Assembly (NCBI GenBank): GCA_018398805.1
Contig: JAGFBZ010000814.1
Coordinates: forward strand, 1,116,001 to 1,180,000
Length of the DNA stretch: 64,000 nt
Reading direction: 5' to 3'
Origin: Hirundichthys speculiger
Taxonomy: Eukaryota > Chordata > Actinopteri > Beloniformes > Exocoetidae
Both the position numbers and the translations under genes were made by a program. The notes beneath the pieces are model-generated. The model saw only the letters and a program-made list of their open reading frames with translations. It had not been told where the DNA came from and made no database searches. Of this stretch, positions 1-13,039 are shown in pieces (the first letter of the stretch is position 1; the number at the start of each line of letters is the position of its first letter).

Positions 1-911
1 TATTCATTAATTTGGGGTGGGGCATGCATTCATGAGAAAGGCCACTTTTGTATTGGTTCTGCCGTTCACTTTCTAATCATCTATCTTCAGGATTCCCGTT
101 GTTATGAAGATAAATGACTTAGTAAATAAATAATAGCTAATGAAATAAATTAACCCAAGGTATTTTATGTGAAGTAACCTGTGGTTATACGATTAGAAGC
201 ACGGAAGAATAAGATCATGTATATCAGTTATGTAACTGCAGAAAAACAGTATAAACCTAATGTTCTTTAAAAAAATTGATCAACTATCACAATAGTGACA
301 GCTGGATGGAGCGCAGTAAGCTAGCTGTTGTGATCAATCAGTAAATTTGTCATCATTCAAACATGTCCAAAAAATGTAACAGTCTCAAAGTATGAGTTAC
401 ATCACTTTCTGAAAACGGCTAAACTGATTTCTCTTGCTCCCCAATTTAACTCCCTTTGTGAAACAGAAAACTCAGCTTGTCTAAGTTCAGGTTCATCATA
501 AGTTTCTATGGTCTGCAGCCAGGCCGGTTAAGCACAATGACCTGAAGCCCCATGGCTGTTCTATGTTGTAGATTTCATCTTAATTAAATTTTTAACATCA
601 TGAATGGGATTCCCACAGAGATAGAAGTATATTTAATGTGTAACAGAAGCCATGCTTTGGGATTTCTTTGGAAACGAATTTGTAATGCTCTTCAGTTTGG
701 GACCAACTAAAGCCACTTTCACTTTACATGTAATGCCTCAGTTCATTTTGGAGTTAGGCCTATGTTGGAAGTTTATACTGTCACTTAAGCTAGGTATAGA
801 AATCCACTACCAGTCTCTGTGGTAAGCTAGGCTAGTGGAGGCTTTGTGAGGTGGGGTTAGTGGATGCACAGAGAAAAGAACGGTAAATACACTTTTATCA
901 AACTTCTAGGT
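1..911. other. Gene-free sequence
   Basis: AT-rich single-copy-looking sequence. I see no coding exon, RNA gene or element boundary before the hAT-type element that starts at 912. Confidence 0.5.
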
Positions 912-1617
912 CAGTGGTTCTCAACTGGTTTGGCTTCAGGACCCACCATCACCCTTAATGACAAGCCGTGACCCAAATCAAGGAAACTTTCCAACTTCTC
1001 AAATTTATTGATTGAAAAGATCGTGCAGTTTGAATCGGAGATAGTAGAATAGAATATCACAGAATGCCAACACAACAAATAAATTTATTGGTGAACCAAA
1101 ATGGCAAAAACCAAAATAGCATAACCAAAATGACTTCAAGTGGGAAATATTCCTTTTGATGCTCAATTAGCTGCATTTTAATGAAATCCAAAACACTTCA
1201 CTTCAGTAACTTTAGCCTTTTTTTAACAGACTCAACATGCACAAACATGAAATAAAAAATTGCAACCACTGAGCAGTAGTTTCAAAAAGAACTCAAAATA
1301 TATAGTTTTAGCTGAATAACCACTCAATGACCTTTGTCTTCAAGATAAGAAAATCCATATCTCATATATTCTTCGTTGTATCTGCGTTTCACCATGCTCA
1401 ACATATGGAAACAAACTTTGCAGGTCTTTTTCTATGGTGTAAACTGGCGGGTGTCAACTCGCATTACAGGCTATTATCGCCATCTACTGTTAAGGAGTAT
1501 GAATGACATGCTTTTTTTTTTTTTTAGCATTTCCTTTCCCAGGCAAAGGCCCACGACCCACTGAAAACGGGTCTGCGACCCACTTTTGGGTCGCGACCCA
1601 CCAGTTGAGAACCACTG
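912..1617. mobile_element. Non-autonomous hAT-type DNA transposon (706 bp)
   Basis: Terminal inverted repeats are visible: the left end starts CAGTGGTTCTCAACTGG and the right end is its reverse complement. The flanks carry a near-perfect 8-bp target duplication, TTCTAGGT (904-911) and CTCTAGGT (1618-1625). Eight-base duplications and CAGTGGTTCTCAAC-type ends are typical of hAT (Charlie-like) elements. The interior has no transposase frame, only an A/T-rich core, so this is a deletion derivative mobilised in trans. Confidence 0.85.
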
Positions 1618-1625
1618 CTCTAGGT

Positions 1626-4600
1626 AAGATGACAAATAAGCTCATTCCCAAAATATTAGTGTATCTCTTCAAGGCATCAGTTTATATATTTCCTCCTCCG
1701 GGAAGCATCTACACAAACTTTTGAATAGATTTAAAAGAATATATTTTATGCTTTTTATGTGAACTTAAAAATGATGAACTACTGGTAGCACTAGTCCTGG
1801 TCAGTAGTGGTTAGTAACTTCTTAGACCCCTGCAAATCTTACCACTTTTACCCAGTCATTTCAGTATGTAAAGAGGAAATTCTACCTAACATCATGCATC
1901 AAACCTTTGCTAGTACAATGACAAATCAAAAGTAAACTTGTAGGAAATTTTAAAAATGAATATATAAACAACATGTAAACTCTTGGAAGTTTACCAGTCA
2001 CAAACAAACACGTACATTAATAAATACAATATCTGCAGAAACAGAAAAGCCAGGATGTGATTATTGGAAAGAATGAGATTTTCCAGCTATGTAACATAAT
2101 GAAAAAGAAATATTCATATTAGGGGAAAACAAACTATTGAAAAGCTGCTCATTAAAGCTCATACATAAATGCAAATCATCTTAATTAGTTTGAGGACCTT
2201 GGGTCCCTCTGAGCTTCTTCTGCTCCTCTCTCTTTTCTCTCACTTTTTTCCCTGTTGTTTGTTTTCTTGCTGTTGTTGTTTTTGAAGTCCATTCCCCCTC
2301 CGTCTCCTCCTCCTCTCTATCGCTGCCATTCGTCTCTCTCCTCTCCTCTCCTCTCTGGTTTGGTCGTTGGGTTTGTGTCTTGCCGTTCTTTCATCACTGC
2401 ACAATCGACCTTATCTTAACCTCTCTGTGGATGCCCGATTCAGAGGAGGGTGAGTGAGAGGTTTGGGAGGAGTGGACGGGTGGAGGTGGGACATTTGGGA
2501 TTCTGGTGCCTCTTTTTGGCATCTCTTTTTAGCATGGATGTGAGCTGGAGCCAAATTGCACAGTGGGATGCACAGTGAAGTCAGAAAAACTGAAGAGAAC
2601 GACCTTTGAAAACCTGATAAATTTAATGTGCTGCATTAATAAGTAATAAGTTGAACGCAATATCACAGTATTTCTTTAGAGCTAACATTCTGAAGAAAAG
2701 ATAAGGTTTTTCATTTGTTTCAATTTCTTTAAAACATTCCAAGAACATTCCTTCGTTGCCTATAAATGTGCAAAAACCTCACTGTCTACAGGTTTTGTTA
2801 AGTGGAGCAATACAGACGAGGCCTCTGGGCTTTGTTAGCCACAACATGACATATGCTGCTGCGAGATGTAGATTGGCTGACTGTGTTGTCACTTGCTCTA
2901 CCTGTTCCTAGTTTAAGGATGCCTAATTGGTCTCCGGGCTATCTGTGATGTCTTTACTGACCTCTAATGGGGCCTTTTACTCAGAGAAGAAGATGAGAGC
3001 AATAGATAATTGGTCCTGAGGTGCTACACAGGCACACAGAATATGCAATTTACCAAGAGATTTTGCACCTATTCTCTTTGCAAGGTGCTGTAAATCACAG
3101 TACTGTGTGCACAGCCGGGAGAAGACCGCCCATAAATACAGCCACAAAACACAAGTGTTTTCATTCACTGTCAAATGACAGCATGTTGTGCTCACAAATA
3201 TGAACACATTTATCTTGTTGAATTGGAAACGTGGACTTCTGCATTGATCTATAATGCAGTAAAGTGATGCATAAGTGATGCATAAGTCACATCACTATTC
3301 TTGAGCATTTTTTATGTCCTTTTTCCAGATGTGAATTGTCTACTCTCGTGCTGGGCTCAGACTTTTCTCATCAGATCAGTGAAAAAAAAAAAAAGACTCA
3401 GACAGTTTTATAGGCAATAGCCCAGCAACTACCTATTTGCAATCGTTAAAGCTTCTTCTGTAGCTTTTGCTATCTTTTATTAAGTCACTTCAAAAAGAAT
3501 TATGTAGTTTCACACTGGGCGGATCTGACAATAGGGTTCCCAGTCTACCATCAGGAGACATCTGCAGCTAAAGCATATGGTTTTGCTCTATGAAAAAGGT
3601 CATTTTGATTTCAAGTTTCAGTTCCTACCCCTATCCACCCATAAACACACTCCAATCTGTTATTTCCACAATCACATTCTCCACCATCATGACGTTCAGT
3701 TTAGTCAGGACACAAAGCCCGATTTAGTAACACAGACTGTTCCTGAGATCTCAAACTCGGAAATGTGCAAAGGCAGAGGCCTCGTTGCAATATAGCTGAA
3801 TAAGTAACGAGACCTTATAAACACAAAAGGAACCAGAGAAAACGACACTAGCAATTTGGTGAGCACTGAGAAGTGGAATAAACACTCGTGTCTTATATTA
3901 ACAGGTAGATGTGTCCTCACATGGGAAAAATGCAAAAGCAGAAATACCTAAACCCTAATAATTTAATTTACATTTGGAGCATCAGGCTCCAAGTGTAAAT
4001 CACGAACTCATTTAGAATACAGTGTTAAAAGTTACAACAAGCCGCACTGAACTTTGCTTAGTTATCAGAGGAAAAGAGAGGAATAAAATAGACGTAAAAC
4101 AGAGTATCCTTGAAGTTGTGACTGAAAAGTTGCTATTCCATGAATATAATTTCTCCACTTCCATAGTTTACAGTTAACAAAAAAATAAAATACCAAGAAG
4201 CCACTTTGTTGTTAAATGTGAGGCTCAGCATGGTGAGAATTTGAAAAGTCACACAGCATTGTAAACTTTTTATTATCCAATCAACATGCTTAATAATGGC
4301 TATATGAATAAAATCAACTTGCCTATAAAGGCCATATGGTGGACGTCATGGTAAAGGGATGGATAAACAAACCATTAAAACATTAAAACTGCCCATCCTT
4401 GTGAGATTTGTGTCAGGTTTTATTGGACTCGTGTAATACCAATGTGGTCTTGAAGGAGGAAATGATCAAGATGCCAAAGAAGTCCAGATGGGATTTAGCC
4501 TTTCTTTTCTTTTTTTTTATTTTTATTTTTACTCTGAGTTGTAGTCATTCATGTGCAATATCCAGTGTTGTTTTTTAAAATGCTTATTTTCTATATCTTT

Positions 4601-6830
4601 ATCAAAGTAGTTTCTAAACTTAAACCATAATGTTAAAAAAAATCAAAAGATCTTTCTCAAACTAAGGTGCATTTGTTTTTAAACTTATCAAACATTAACA
4701 TTTACATTATATTTCCATGGTGTTATAATATGGAGACATTCTTGACACAATAATAACACAATAATGGCATAAAAACATGTCATCAAGTAAATTCCAGGGC
4801 CTTCCAGCATATCTGTTCTACAAGTGGGATGGAAATATTTTAGAGGACTCTCACACAAAGAAGAAGGGCTGATAAGGAATGGCTTAGAGAAAAGCACCAT
4901 GGGATCCGTGGAAATCAATGTGTTATGCAACACAATCATGGGGTGTGACCACTGGTGTCACTTACACCGACCTACATACCTGCACTGACACATGCCCATG
5001 CTGACACAGATAACACTGAACAACACACTTGGAGTAGCTACAGGTAGATGCAGGTGTTAAAAATGCATGACTTATGCTGCGTATCATGACTTGCCAGTAT
5101 AGCCAACATATCAGAGAAGATCAGACACATTTTCTTGTAGCGACGGTGGAAAATGGAGTAGTTTATAATTTGCAATAACTTCACGCAAATATAAATATAA
5201 ATCAGGGCTGCTGCTGGTCACAGATCAGCTGTATCAGCTTTCTTCAAATAGTTATGATTATTTCAATGTTACAAAACACCCAGCAGAGGTCTAATTAGAT
5301 TAAATGACCAATAAGTTGCACTTATGAAGAGCGCTCCTCAAGTACACTCCTCATAGACAGGCCTCTTTCCCCCCATTGGTACCAAGTGCTTGTGATTCTA
5401 ATGTTGTTATTCCCGCAAGTATGAATTATTCAATATTTGTTTGAATAACTGAACATGAAAAATAATCTCCAATGGCTACAGAAGGCAATAGTTAATTGGA
5501 ATTAAAGAAAAAAGTTTGAGCTTTTTTTTTTGTTTTGTTTTTGTGCTTCTTTCTTTCGCACTCTTGCCTTTTATACTCTCTTGCATTGTACCAATGGACT
5601 TTTTTCTTCTTTCATGTAAGTTCATTACATTTAATTTATTAATGTCCAATATTTAATGTGCCAAAAATGTCAGATTCAAACAGACGAAAATGGGGCATTT
5701 TCTCCTGGTACGAGGGATGCACAAGCTGTTTGCTGCTTCTTGTTGTGACTCTTGGGGCTGAGCGAAGGATGGGAGGGGAAGAAACAGACAGAGAGAGACA
5801 GAGGGAGGGGAAAAGAGCGAGAAAGAGTGAACTCTTCAGTCAGACCTGAAGTTTATCTTTAACCAAGCTTCGAGCTCCCAAACCACAATGCTGCTTGGTG
5901 CCAAGAAGGCAAAACTTCATGGAAACTAACCTCAAAACAGGGCTGGAGTCGTCGGGAGGAAAACAACTTTACACAAACAAACAAACCTTACTGTAACTCC
6001 AGGAGACAGTAATTTTCTATTGACTAAACTTTGCATTTCTTTAAAACACAAATTATTTTTATTTTTGTAGTGAAATGTATATTTAATAGATAAAGTTATG
6101 CCTTGTGCAGCTGCAGTTTAAGTATGATTTTTTTTCCTTCAGTGGCAGAAACGTAATACGAGCTTTAAGCCCGCTGAGACACACAGAGAACAGTCACAAC
6201 TATTGACCTACAACCAGTTTGTCCTTGATGTATGTCCTGCTGTCACAATGATCAATGTCTCATTGACTTACGTAGGGGAGAGTCCACTGACAGACATGCA
6301 AGCACTCACACACACACACACGAACATGGATGTACGCAGACACATATCTGTGAAAATGAGATATTTGAGGCCAGACATGTTTGAGGCCAGACACATTTGG
6401 AGCAAAGATGCTTACAATGAAAAGTCTTCACAATTAATTTGATGTTTGCCATATACACAGTGTATGTAAATATCTTTAAGTGACATGGTTTGGCCCTTTA
6501 GCACATTTGGTCGCTGAGTAAAGGATGACACTGCGATAAACCAGCGTGAAAGACCTGTGGGATGTGTGCATGGTCTGGGGTCCAGGATGATGCAACTGAT
6601 AAGCATTTGCAACTTTTAAGACAGACACTGGACACAACAGACAAACAAATACAGATATGGACACAAATTTAGAGTTGCTATAGAAACCAAAGGCTAGCAC
6701 ACAGTGTTCAAGAGGCGGCTTCTCGAACCATTTGCCAATTTGGTTAATTATGTCTTTGTGCCCATGAATAGGCTGTGACTCCCCCTCTCTCTTCCCCACT
6801 GCCCACCGTGCCTGTCCAGGCTCAGGCCTG
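1626..6830. other. Gene-free sequence with pyrimidine tract and small hairpin
   Basis: No exon supported. It holds a C/T-rich tract (about 2205-2360), a G/A-rich stretch (5760-5830) and a 15-bp imperfect hairpin at 3966-4000. The few open frames are short and lack family resemblance. Confidence 0.45.
3966..4000. repeat. Short inverted repeat (15-bp arms, 5-nt loop)
   Basis: Left arm 3966-3980 and right arm 3986-4000 are reverse complements at 14 of 15 positions around the loop ATCAG. It is shorter than a microRNA precursor and has no flanking lower stem that I can see. It could form a small cruciform but no function is supported. Confidence 0.6.
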
Positions 6831-6835
6831 AGCTC

Positions 6836-7018
6836 AGCCAGCTGACACACACACACACACACAGACACACACACATACACACACCTATTGTTTTGGGGGT
6901 TGGGCCCAGGAAACTGGGAGCGGTGGATGGAAGTAGAAGCACAGAACAGCAGCCTAATGAGCCATTGGCTGTCAGGAACGGTTAGGCTGCTCCGCAGAGC
7001 CAGAGTGGTGGGGCCTGA

Positions 7019-7052
<34 letters not shown>
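6836..7052. repeat. Two (CA)n microsatellites flanking a GC-richer block
   Basis: CA/GT tracts lie at about 6845-6885 and 7020-7052, separated by about 130 bp of unique GC-richer sequence. The tracts create a long minus-strand open frame (6476-7066) rich in alternating Cys/Val, which I regard as spurious. Confidence 0.8.
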
Positions 7053-7054
<2 letters not shown>

Positions 7055-7368
7055 GCAAACACACACAAACTTGGATAATCACACAGAGTTGGTCCAGAAA
7101 CTCTCATGATGACATCTTGGTTTATTTGCTATCATGGTTGCTAAGATTTTCTCAGTTATGTCATCACATCTGCTTGTTACTGTTGTTGTCAGGCTTTTAG
7201 TCACTCGTGTCCCTTTTCCTGATTCTTCCACCATCCCTTATTCTTTTAAAGCTAATTTCCCGGACAAAATTAACTTCTCTATAAGGCAAAATCCATAGGA
7301 TAAATAAAGAAAAAACACATAGAAGAGGAAATGTAACTGTCACTAAGCATAACAATCACTCAACAGCA

Positions 7369-7450
7369 TTAGTAGAGTAGAGTAGAGTAGAGTAGAGTAG
7401 AGTAGAGTAACTTTATTGATCCCGAAGGAAATTACGGTGTCAAGTAGCCC
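7369..7450 (-). mobile_element. Non-LTR retrotransposon 3' tail next to (AGTAG)n
   Basis: A pentanucleotide AGTAG array (about 7371-7409) runs into ACTTTATTGATCCCGAAGG, a 3'-terminal sequence common to fish non-LTR retrotransposons or their SINE partners, here in minus orientation. The array would be the tail repeat. No reverse transcriptase sequence follows. Confidence 0.5.
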
Positions 7451-8697
7451 ACACAAAACACACATTACACATAACACATAATACACATTATACACATTAA
7501 ATAATACACATAACTATTAAACATCACTAACAGGCTATTAAACATCACTAACAGGCTGCAAGTCTGTTTGCAAGTGCACTTCTTTGTATTTTTCTTTAGT
7601 TCTTGAAAACATTTAATTTCTTATCTATAAGTGTCTCTTTACTGGTTGGGAATAAACTGAATAAACTGAAAGAACTCAAGAAGCCTTTTAAGGTGAGAGA
7701 TTTTCAAGAGCCAGTATAAGCTGGTAGAAGTTGCCTTCTACTTAAATTTCTTGGGGTTACCATGACCTGGATGCCTGAGAATCTATAACAGCATAATGGA
7801 CTGGTAGTGTTTGTGTGTTTGTGTTGTGTTGTGAACGTAACCTCCTTTAGTTCCAGTCCTGCTGCCCACTGCATATGTTTGCTATGTTTTTTTCTGCCTC
7901 TATTACATGAATGTGCAAACCAGCTCTCATACAATGACAGCCATCTGTCAATACACACACACACACACACACACTGACTCATACACACTTGAAGCAGTGT
8001 TAGCTCCACCTCCAAGCAACATGAAAAGCTGTAAGTCAGTGGAGTTCTTGCTGGGACAAAAGGACTTGCAGGAGGAGCAGTTCAGCTTTTTTGGTTTTCA
8101 CACTTTCCTCTTTGGCAGATACAGCATCACAATGAAAGCTGATGAGCTTCTCATCCTACACGCCTGTCGAGATGAGAGCCCTGGAGAACCTGCTGAGGTT
8201 AAAGTGATGCGAACCCACACCTGAGACTTGCCAATTTCTTTCTGTGGTTGCTGCACATTGTGCTGCGTGGGATTATGCTTTGATTTTGGAATCTTGAATT
8301 GTTCAAAAGCTCAAGCAGAAAAGTGACTGGGTAGCAATTTGCACTCAGAGAACATGGTTCATTGATGCACTTCTGCACTGTAGTGCCGCAGGTGTGTCTG
8401 ATTGTAAATAAGTAGACTGTTAAAAATATTTGCCCACAGCAGGACAGACCTCTGAGCAGATTTACTCCACACTGAAATAAAGGTACAGATGTTATCAATT
8501 ATCAAGAGCCTTGCAGTCATTTGCTGTGCCATCTTTTCCCATCACCCCTGTATTTTGCTTAATTGCAATTTATTCTAGTCTGCTGTCACTGTAAAGTTAG
8601 ACAAGAAGACTACTACTTTCAGTTCTTCATTGTAATAATGAAGGTATGCTTGCAGCAGCTTTTTGGAAATGAGGGGAAAACAGCTTGTCTGGTTTTG
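7451..8697. other. Gene-free sequence
   Basis: AT-rich sequence with a (CA)n tract at about 7952-7974. No exon or element end recognised. Confidence 0.45.
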
Positions 8698-8698
8698 T

Positions 8699-8830
8699 CC
8701 AATCAATCAATCAAACTTTATCTATATAGCACTTTTAGTACAACTAAAATGCAGCACAGTGTGCTTTACAAAGTAAAAACAGAGTCGCTCCCACCCATTC
8801 CCCCACTCCCTTCCACCCCTAATCCCTATC
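8699..8830. mobile_element. Fish retroposon tail (AATC repeat plus 'TATAGCACTTTT')
   Basis: An AATC tetranucleotide repeat leads into AAACTTTATCTATATAGCAC, followed by GTGCTTTACAAAGTAAAAAC. This layout recurs throughout teleost genomes as the 3' end of a non-LTR element. A related copy lies at 30833-30935. Confidence 0.55.
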
Positions 8831-8835
8831 AATGA

Positions 8836-11655
8836 GAAAACATGATAACAATGACAACAAAACACTTAAAGCAATACCTGCAAAGTTGACTGCTCAACAG
8901 TGTAAGTCTGTTATTTAGTTCAAGCAAGGTTGTGGTGTTATGGCTATAATTCAGTGGATTAAATGAGTAGAAACACGTGGAAGTAATAGTAGAATATTTT
9001 ATATCTTTTGAAACACTTGCCTGAAACTACAGATGTTTCTTTGCAGAAAGTCACCTTTGAAAACAGCGACGCTCATTTTCCCTTTCTCTTCTCCAAGCTT
9101 TATATACTGTAACGCTAAATATGTGAAATTTTAGTAATATTTCAAGGTTATGGTGAGACATACTGCACAACCTGGATTAAACATCATGTTCGACAGGTAC
9201 ATATCATGATTCACCCTCTGAATTAAATGGGCTGCTGTTCCTCTGGTAATCCGTGCTGTGCTCTTCTTGCTGTGATCAGGAAAACAGCCAGCAGACACAT
9301 GATATACACAAGATGTTTTGTTGAACTAACTTAAATTCAGCTTCTTCTTTGTTGGAAGATGGAATATATTTTAGAATTTTATCTTTATCTTGATCTTATT
9401 GTTTGTTGGTAGATGTTTGTCATAGCAGCTATCACTCTGCAAGATGGTCACATAAAATTTCTGGCCCTGTCACACTTTTATACCAGGTTACCTTTGCTTA
9501 CTGTAACACCACCCATCTTTAACCTCTCTGACAGTGTACACCTAGCTGAAGGTGATACCTGTGGCTCCTGCTGAGGGTAGCTTTATAATTATCATCCAGC
9601 CAGGAGAATGGGAATAAAAACTCCTCATCTAATTTTGAAAAAAAAAAGACAAATTCTAACAAATGTATTAATATGAGAACACATATCTAAATGTTGAATT
9701 ATTCTACATATATTATATGCCCATATATAACCGGGCCGCCATCTAAATAGGATAAGGGGCTGGTAGAGGGCTCTGATGTTTCTGCCTGAACTGCAGAGGA
9801 AGAGGAGTGCAGTAATATAATGTTATTAAATGGGTGTTAGTCAAACCTCAATGGCAGGAAAATAAAATGACAAAAATCTTTAAGGTTGAAAGCCTACAAC
9901 TCTGAGGGCGTGGTGGACACATGCATGGAGACTCCTGTACAAATCATTATAAAACTATGTGCTTCTGGAAAAGCTTTAGGAACAACTCTGACTCATTTGA
10001 CTTCTGTACGTCCTGTTTTCCACCGCACTGAGTCACATTTATCAGTCATTTTAATTGTTTTATTATTTTAAATTCCCACTAAGAAGGATTTATTTTTCTG
10101 CTTTTTCATCAAGATGTTTTTTTTTATGTACAAACTGAAACGATGTTCCTGGATTGAATCACAAACTCATATCTCTATGACTTTTAATGTCAATTCAATG
10201 TCATCTTTTTGTGCACGTCTCCCATCATACTCCTCACTTCATATCTTTCTGCCTGTCTGCGCTTGTTCCAGTGACATGAGCAACTAAATTTGATGATGAA
10301 TGTGTCAGGGTTATTCTGTTTTGTGTTTTATCTATTTTTTTTTTAAACAGTTGCTGAGGTTGTTCGTTATATGAGATAAAAAAAAATCAGATTTTTTGAT
10401 TTTCATTTCAGTGCAGTGTACATACACATTACAGAAATCATTGCATGTCTTCTTTCTTTTATTTTCTTTTCTTTTCTTCAATTCTTTAATTATATTTATT
10501 TTTTACTCTTTTTTTTTTTGCCAGAAGCAGAAGAAGGATGATCAGAGGCAACGATGTCGCATGAAATAAGATATAATCATAATAAAAAGTGATAATTGTG
10601 GCAGGTAAAAAGAAACCCATGAGAGACACAGAGAGGGTCTCAGACCAGTGTGATTTTCAAATCCGCTCTATCACCAGCTTTGTGAATGTGACACACATCT
10701 AGACTGACATAATGAATAATTAGGGGAGAAAACAGAGAGGAAGAGGACGCTGAGCGACAGTGGTACAGGATGAAATGGATAGACAGGGTTGCAGATAAAA
10801 ACAGAGGGGCAGATGAGATGTTGGAGGGATGGAGGAAGTTCAGAGCAGAGGAGAGAGCTGTCACTGAGACTCTGTTAATGATGTACAGATGGCCTGTGAG
10901 TCTCCCCTCCCCACACCAGTAATCTAATGAGGAGACGTGGATTACCGTTAACTCAGATTAATTTTTACCACAGTGGAGGAGACAGTGATGACAGCCATCA
11001 TTATTATCATTACCATAATCATTCCCACTTTGTCTGCTATAGTGTGTATGCGCGTATGGTTTATTGGATATGTGTGTGTGTGTGTCATCACGTAGATTTG
11101 AAAATACTGTACACAAGCTTACAAGACTTTTTTTTTATGAACCTTGTTCATTTGCATGGAGTCTAGACATGGCATCACGTCATCATCCTTTTGTTTTTCA
11201 TAAACAATATGTGTTGACCCTCAGTCAGGCTGGGGCAACATCTCTACAAGTAAGACCACCAGAAAACAGGGCATAAAATAAAGGACCTTTTGTCTTATAA
11301 TGTGAGAGTGAGGACTGGAAGCAGCAATCATGAAACTGGATTTGCATCTTGCCGTTCAAAAGAGTTCAGGAGTGGATGGATAAAGGGAGGAGAGGAAGGA
11401 AGAACCTTGAATGTGCATGGAGAAATTATTGAAAAGCTGAAATGAATTTTTGGATGAAGATATGTATACAAAATAATGCTGAGTAAGTTGTCTACCATAC
11501 CGAAGCATGTTGTGATGATGTGATACAATGTGATGACAACCCATATCAATATTATGTGCTTTTAGGTGATGAGGAATGGTAATTAGTGTTAGCAGGTCAA
11601 ACAGCAGAAAAAAAAAAAAAAAAGATTTGTTCCTATCAGAGCAGCAAATCACATA
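8836..11655. other. Gene-free sequence
   Basis: No exon supported on either strand. Contains short poly-T and (GT)n tracts near 10.3-10.5 kb and 11.07 kb. Confidence 0.45.
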
Positions 11656-11656
11656 T

Positions 11657-11658
<2 letters not shown>

Positions 11659-11688
<30 letters not shown>
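11659..11688 (+). repeat. Homopolymer run of 30 G
   Basis: Thirty consecutive G bases. Poly-G this long is rare in vertebrate DNA, where poly-A/T dominates. It could fold into G-quadruplexes, and its exact length is prone to sequencing error. Confidence 0.9.
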
Positions 11689-11690
<2 letters not shown>

Positions 11691-11699
11691 GTGCAAGTG

Positions 11700-12219
11700 G
11701 GGGCTGGGAAAGGGATGCGTTAGTTCCATGAAGTTGTGTGTGTGTGTGTTTGTGTTTGTTTGTGTGTGTGTGTGCAGCTGGGAGCAGAGTCAGACATGTC
11801 TAATCCACACATCCCTTTCTCTTCTAACAGCAATAATGCATCATGAGACAAGATGAAACAATCACAGTCATTGTTGCTCCAGACAGTGAATTTAAACTTG
11901 CTGTTGCTTAATGTTTCATATGACCTCAGATCATACTGAGCATGCTCAGTGTGCATTTTAAGATAAAACTATCCAAGGCATACTCCACACAGAACCACAT
12001 CCAGTATTAATTTATGATGGCATGTTTACAAGGGCTTCAAGTACTTTATGTGTGGAAAAAAAACTATCAATATAAAATTACCAAATACTTTTTAAATTCA
12101 TTTTCAAATTAATTCATTTTCAAATTATGAGAAATGTCCTGGAGCTCACGACTGACTATCACTTCTTGACCTTTCACCCCCATTCACCCTCTGGCCAAGT
12201 CACTGTATCACTGACACAT
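11700..12219. other. Gene-free sequence
   Basis: A (GT)n tract (11737-11775), then AT-rich sequence with a 16-bp direct duplication near 12.10 kb. No gene recognised. Confidence 0.45.
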
Positions 12220-12254
12220 TTAAATATTGTTAAATGTTGTTAGTGTTGCAGAGA

Positions 12255-12575
12255 TGACATACACATACACCGATGGGCTCACGTGTCCACGATCATGCGC
12301 TGCATCCCCCGCCTGCTCATTCGGGGTCTTTAATGCAGGGATGTGGGTGAAAGCACTGGATGGTGAAGCAGAGCTGTCACTTTGGTTGTCTGTCTGTCTT
12401 TGCGGATGCGGCCGTGTGTATGGAGGGTTTCTCTTAATAAGCTGGTCCCTAAAAGCGCGCCGATTACCCCAATTAAACAGTGTCTCCATCACCATCTCTG
12501 GGTCCCCGGGCCCCGAAAGCCTTCTAGTCTGTCTGACAGAGTTGACAGTAGGCCAGGCTGACATAGCCAGTCAAC
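12255..12575. other. GC-rich, non-repetitive block; candidate conserved non-coding element
   Basis: About 320 bp clearly richer in GC and CpG than its AT-rich surroundings, with no element end or low-complexity tract. Both strands carry open frames over 110 codons (12227-12634 plus; 12220-12564 minus), but neither resembles a known family and frames open on both strands usually just reflect base composition. A regulatory element is one possibility; this is inference from composition only. Confidence 0.25.
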
Positions 12576-12829
12576 TATGGGGTCCACATGCACACATAAA
12601 ATCATGGTATTCAGTGGAGGAAATTTCTTTTTAAATTCTTTAACATTTTAGATGTTGATTTAGATGTAAATTCATTAGACCTAAAAGACATTTGTTGCAA
12701 ACTTGAAAAGGACAATGTTGCTGTCAAACTGAAATAAATCAGTATAGCTAGTAGGTTGCATGTCTCTCTGGCTTCCTCTCACAATCCAAAAACATGTCTG
12801 TTTGGTTGATAACAAAGTGGTACTTTGTT

Positions 12830-13036
12830 ATCAGGCAATTATAACAAAGTTGCTGTTTGTAATAAATACTCAACATCCGTCGTGCAAGGAGGAATCAAAC
12901 CCCACTTCTTCAACACTACTAATTTAATAACTCATCTTAAGAGCCATCATCCCGGGCAGAATTTTTTAAAGATCAAGCAAGAGAATGAGACTCCCATGAA
13001 AAAAAAACTATTAGCAGCTGCCGCTCAACTCTCTTA
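12830..13036 (+). pseudogene. hAT transposase relic: BED-type zinc finger
   Basis: The plus frame has the layout of a BED zinc finger: Cys in AVCNKYST (the second Cys of the CxxC pair is changed to Tyr), then VVQGG, then TTNLITHLKSHHPG with the His-x-x-x-His end. BED fingers form the DNA-binding N terminus of hAT transposases. The frame ends at 13035 after AAAAQLS; the dimerisation and catalytic domains are absent. No terminal repeats were identified, so element limits are unknown. Confidence 0.65.
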
Positions 13037-13039
13037 ACA

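Noticed and set aside
3966..4000. Hairpin considered as a microRNA precursor
   Set aside because: Arms of 15 bp are too short and no extended stem flanks them.
6476..7066. 196-residue minus-strand open frame, the longest on that strand in the first 25 kb
   Set aside because: It reads through two CA/GT microsatellites, giving Cys-Val repeats, and the rest has no recognisable domain.
12227..12634. 135-residue plus frame and overlapping 114-residue minus frame
   Set aside because: Open frames on both strands in GC-rich DNA, no family resemblance and no clear splice sites; kept only as a compositional block.
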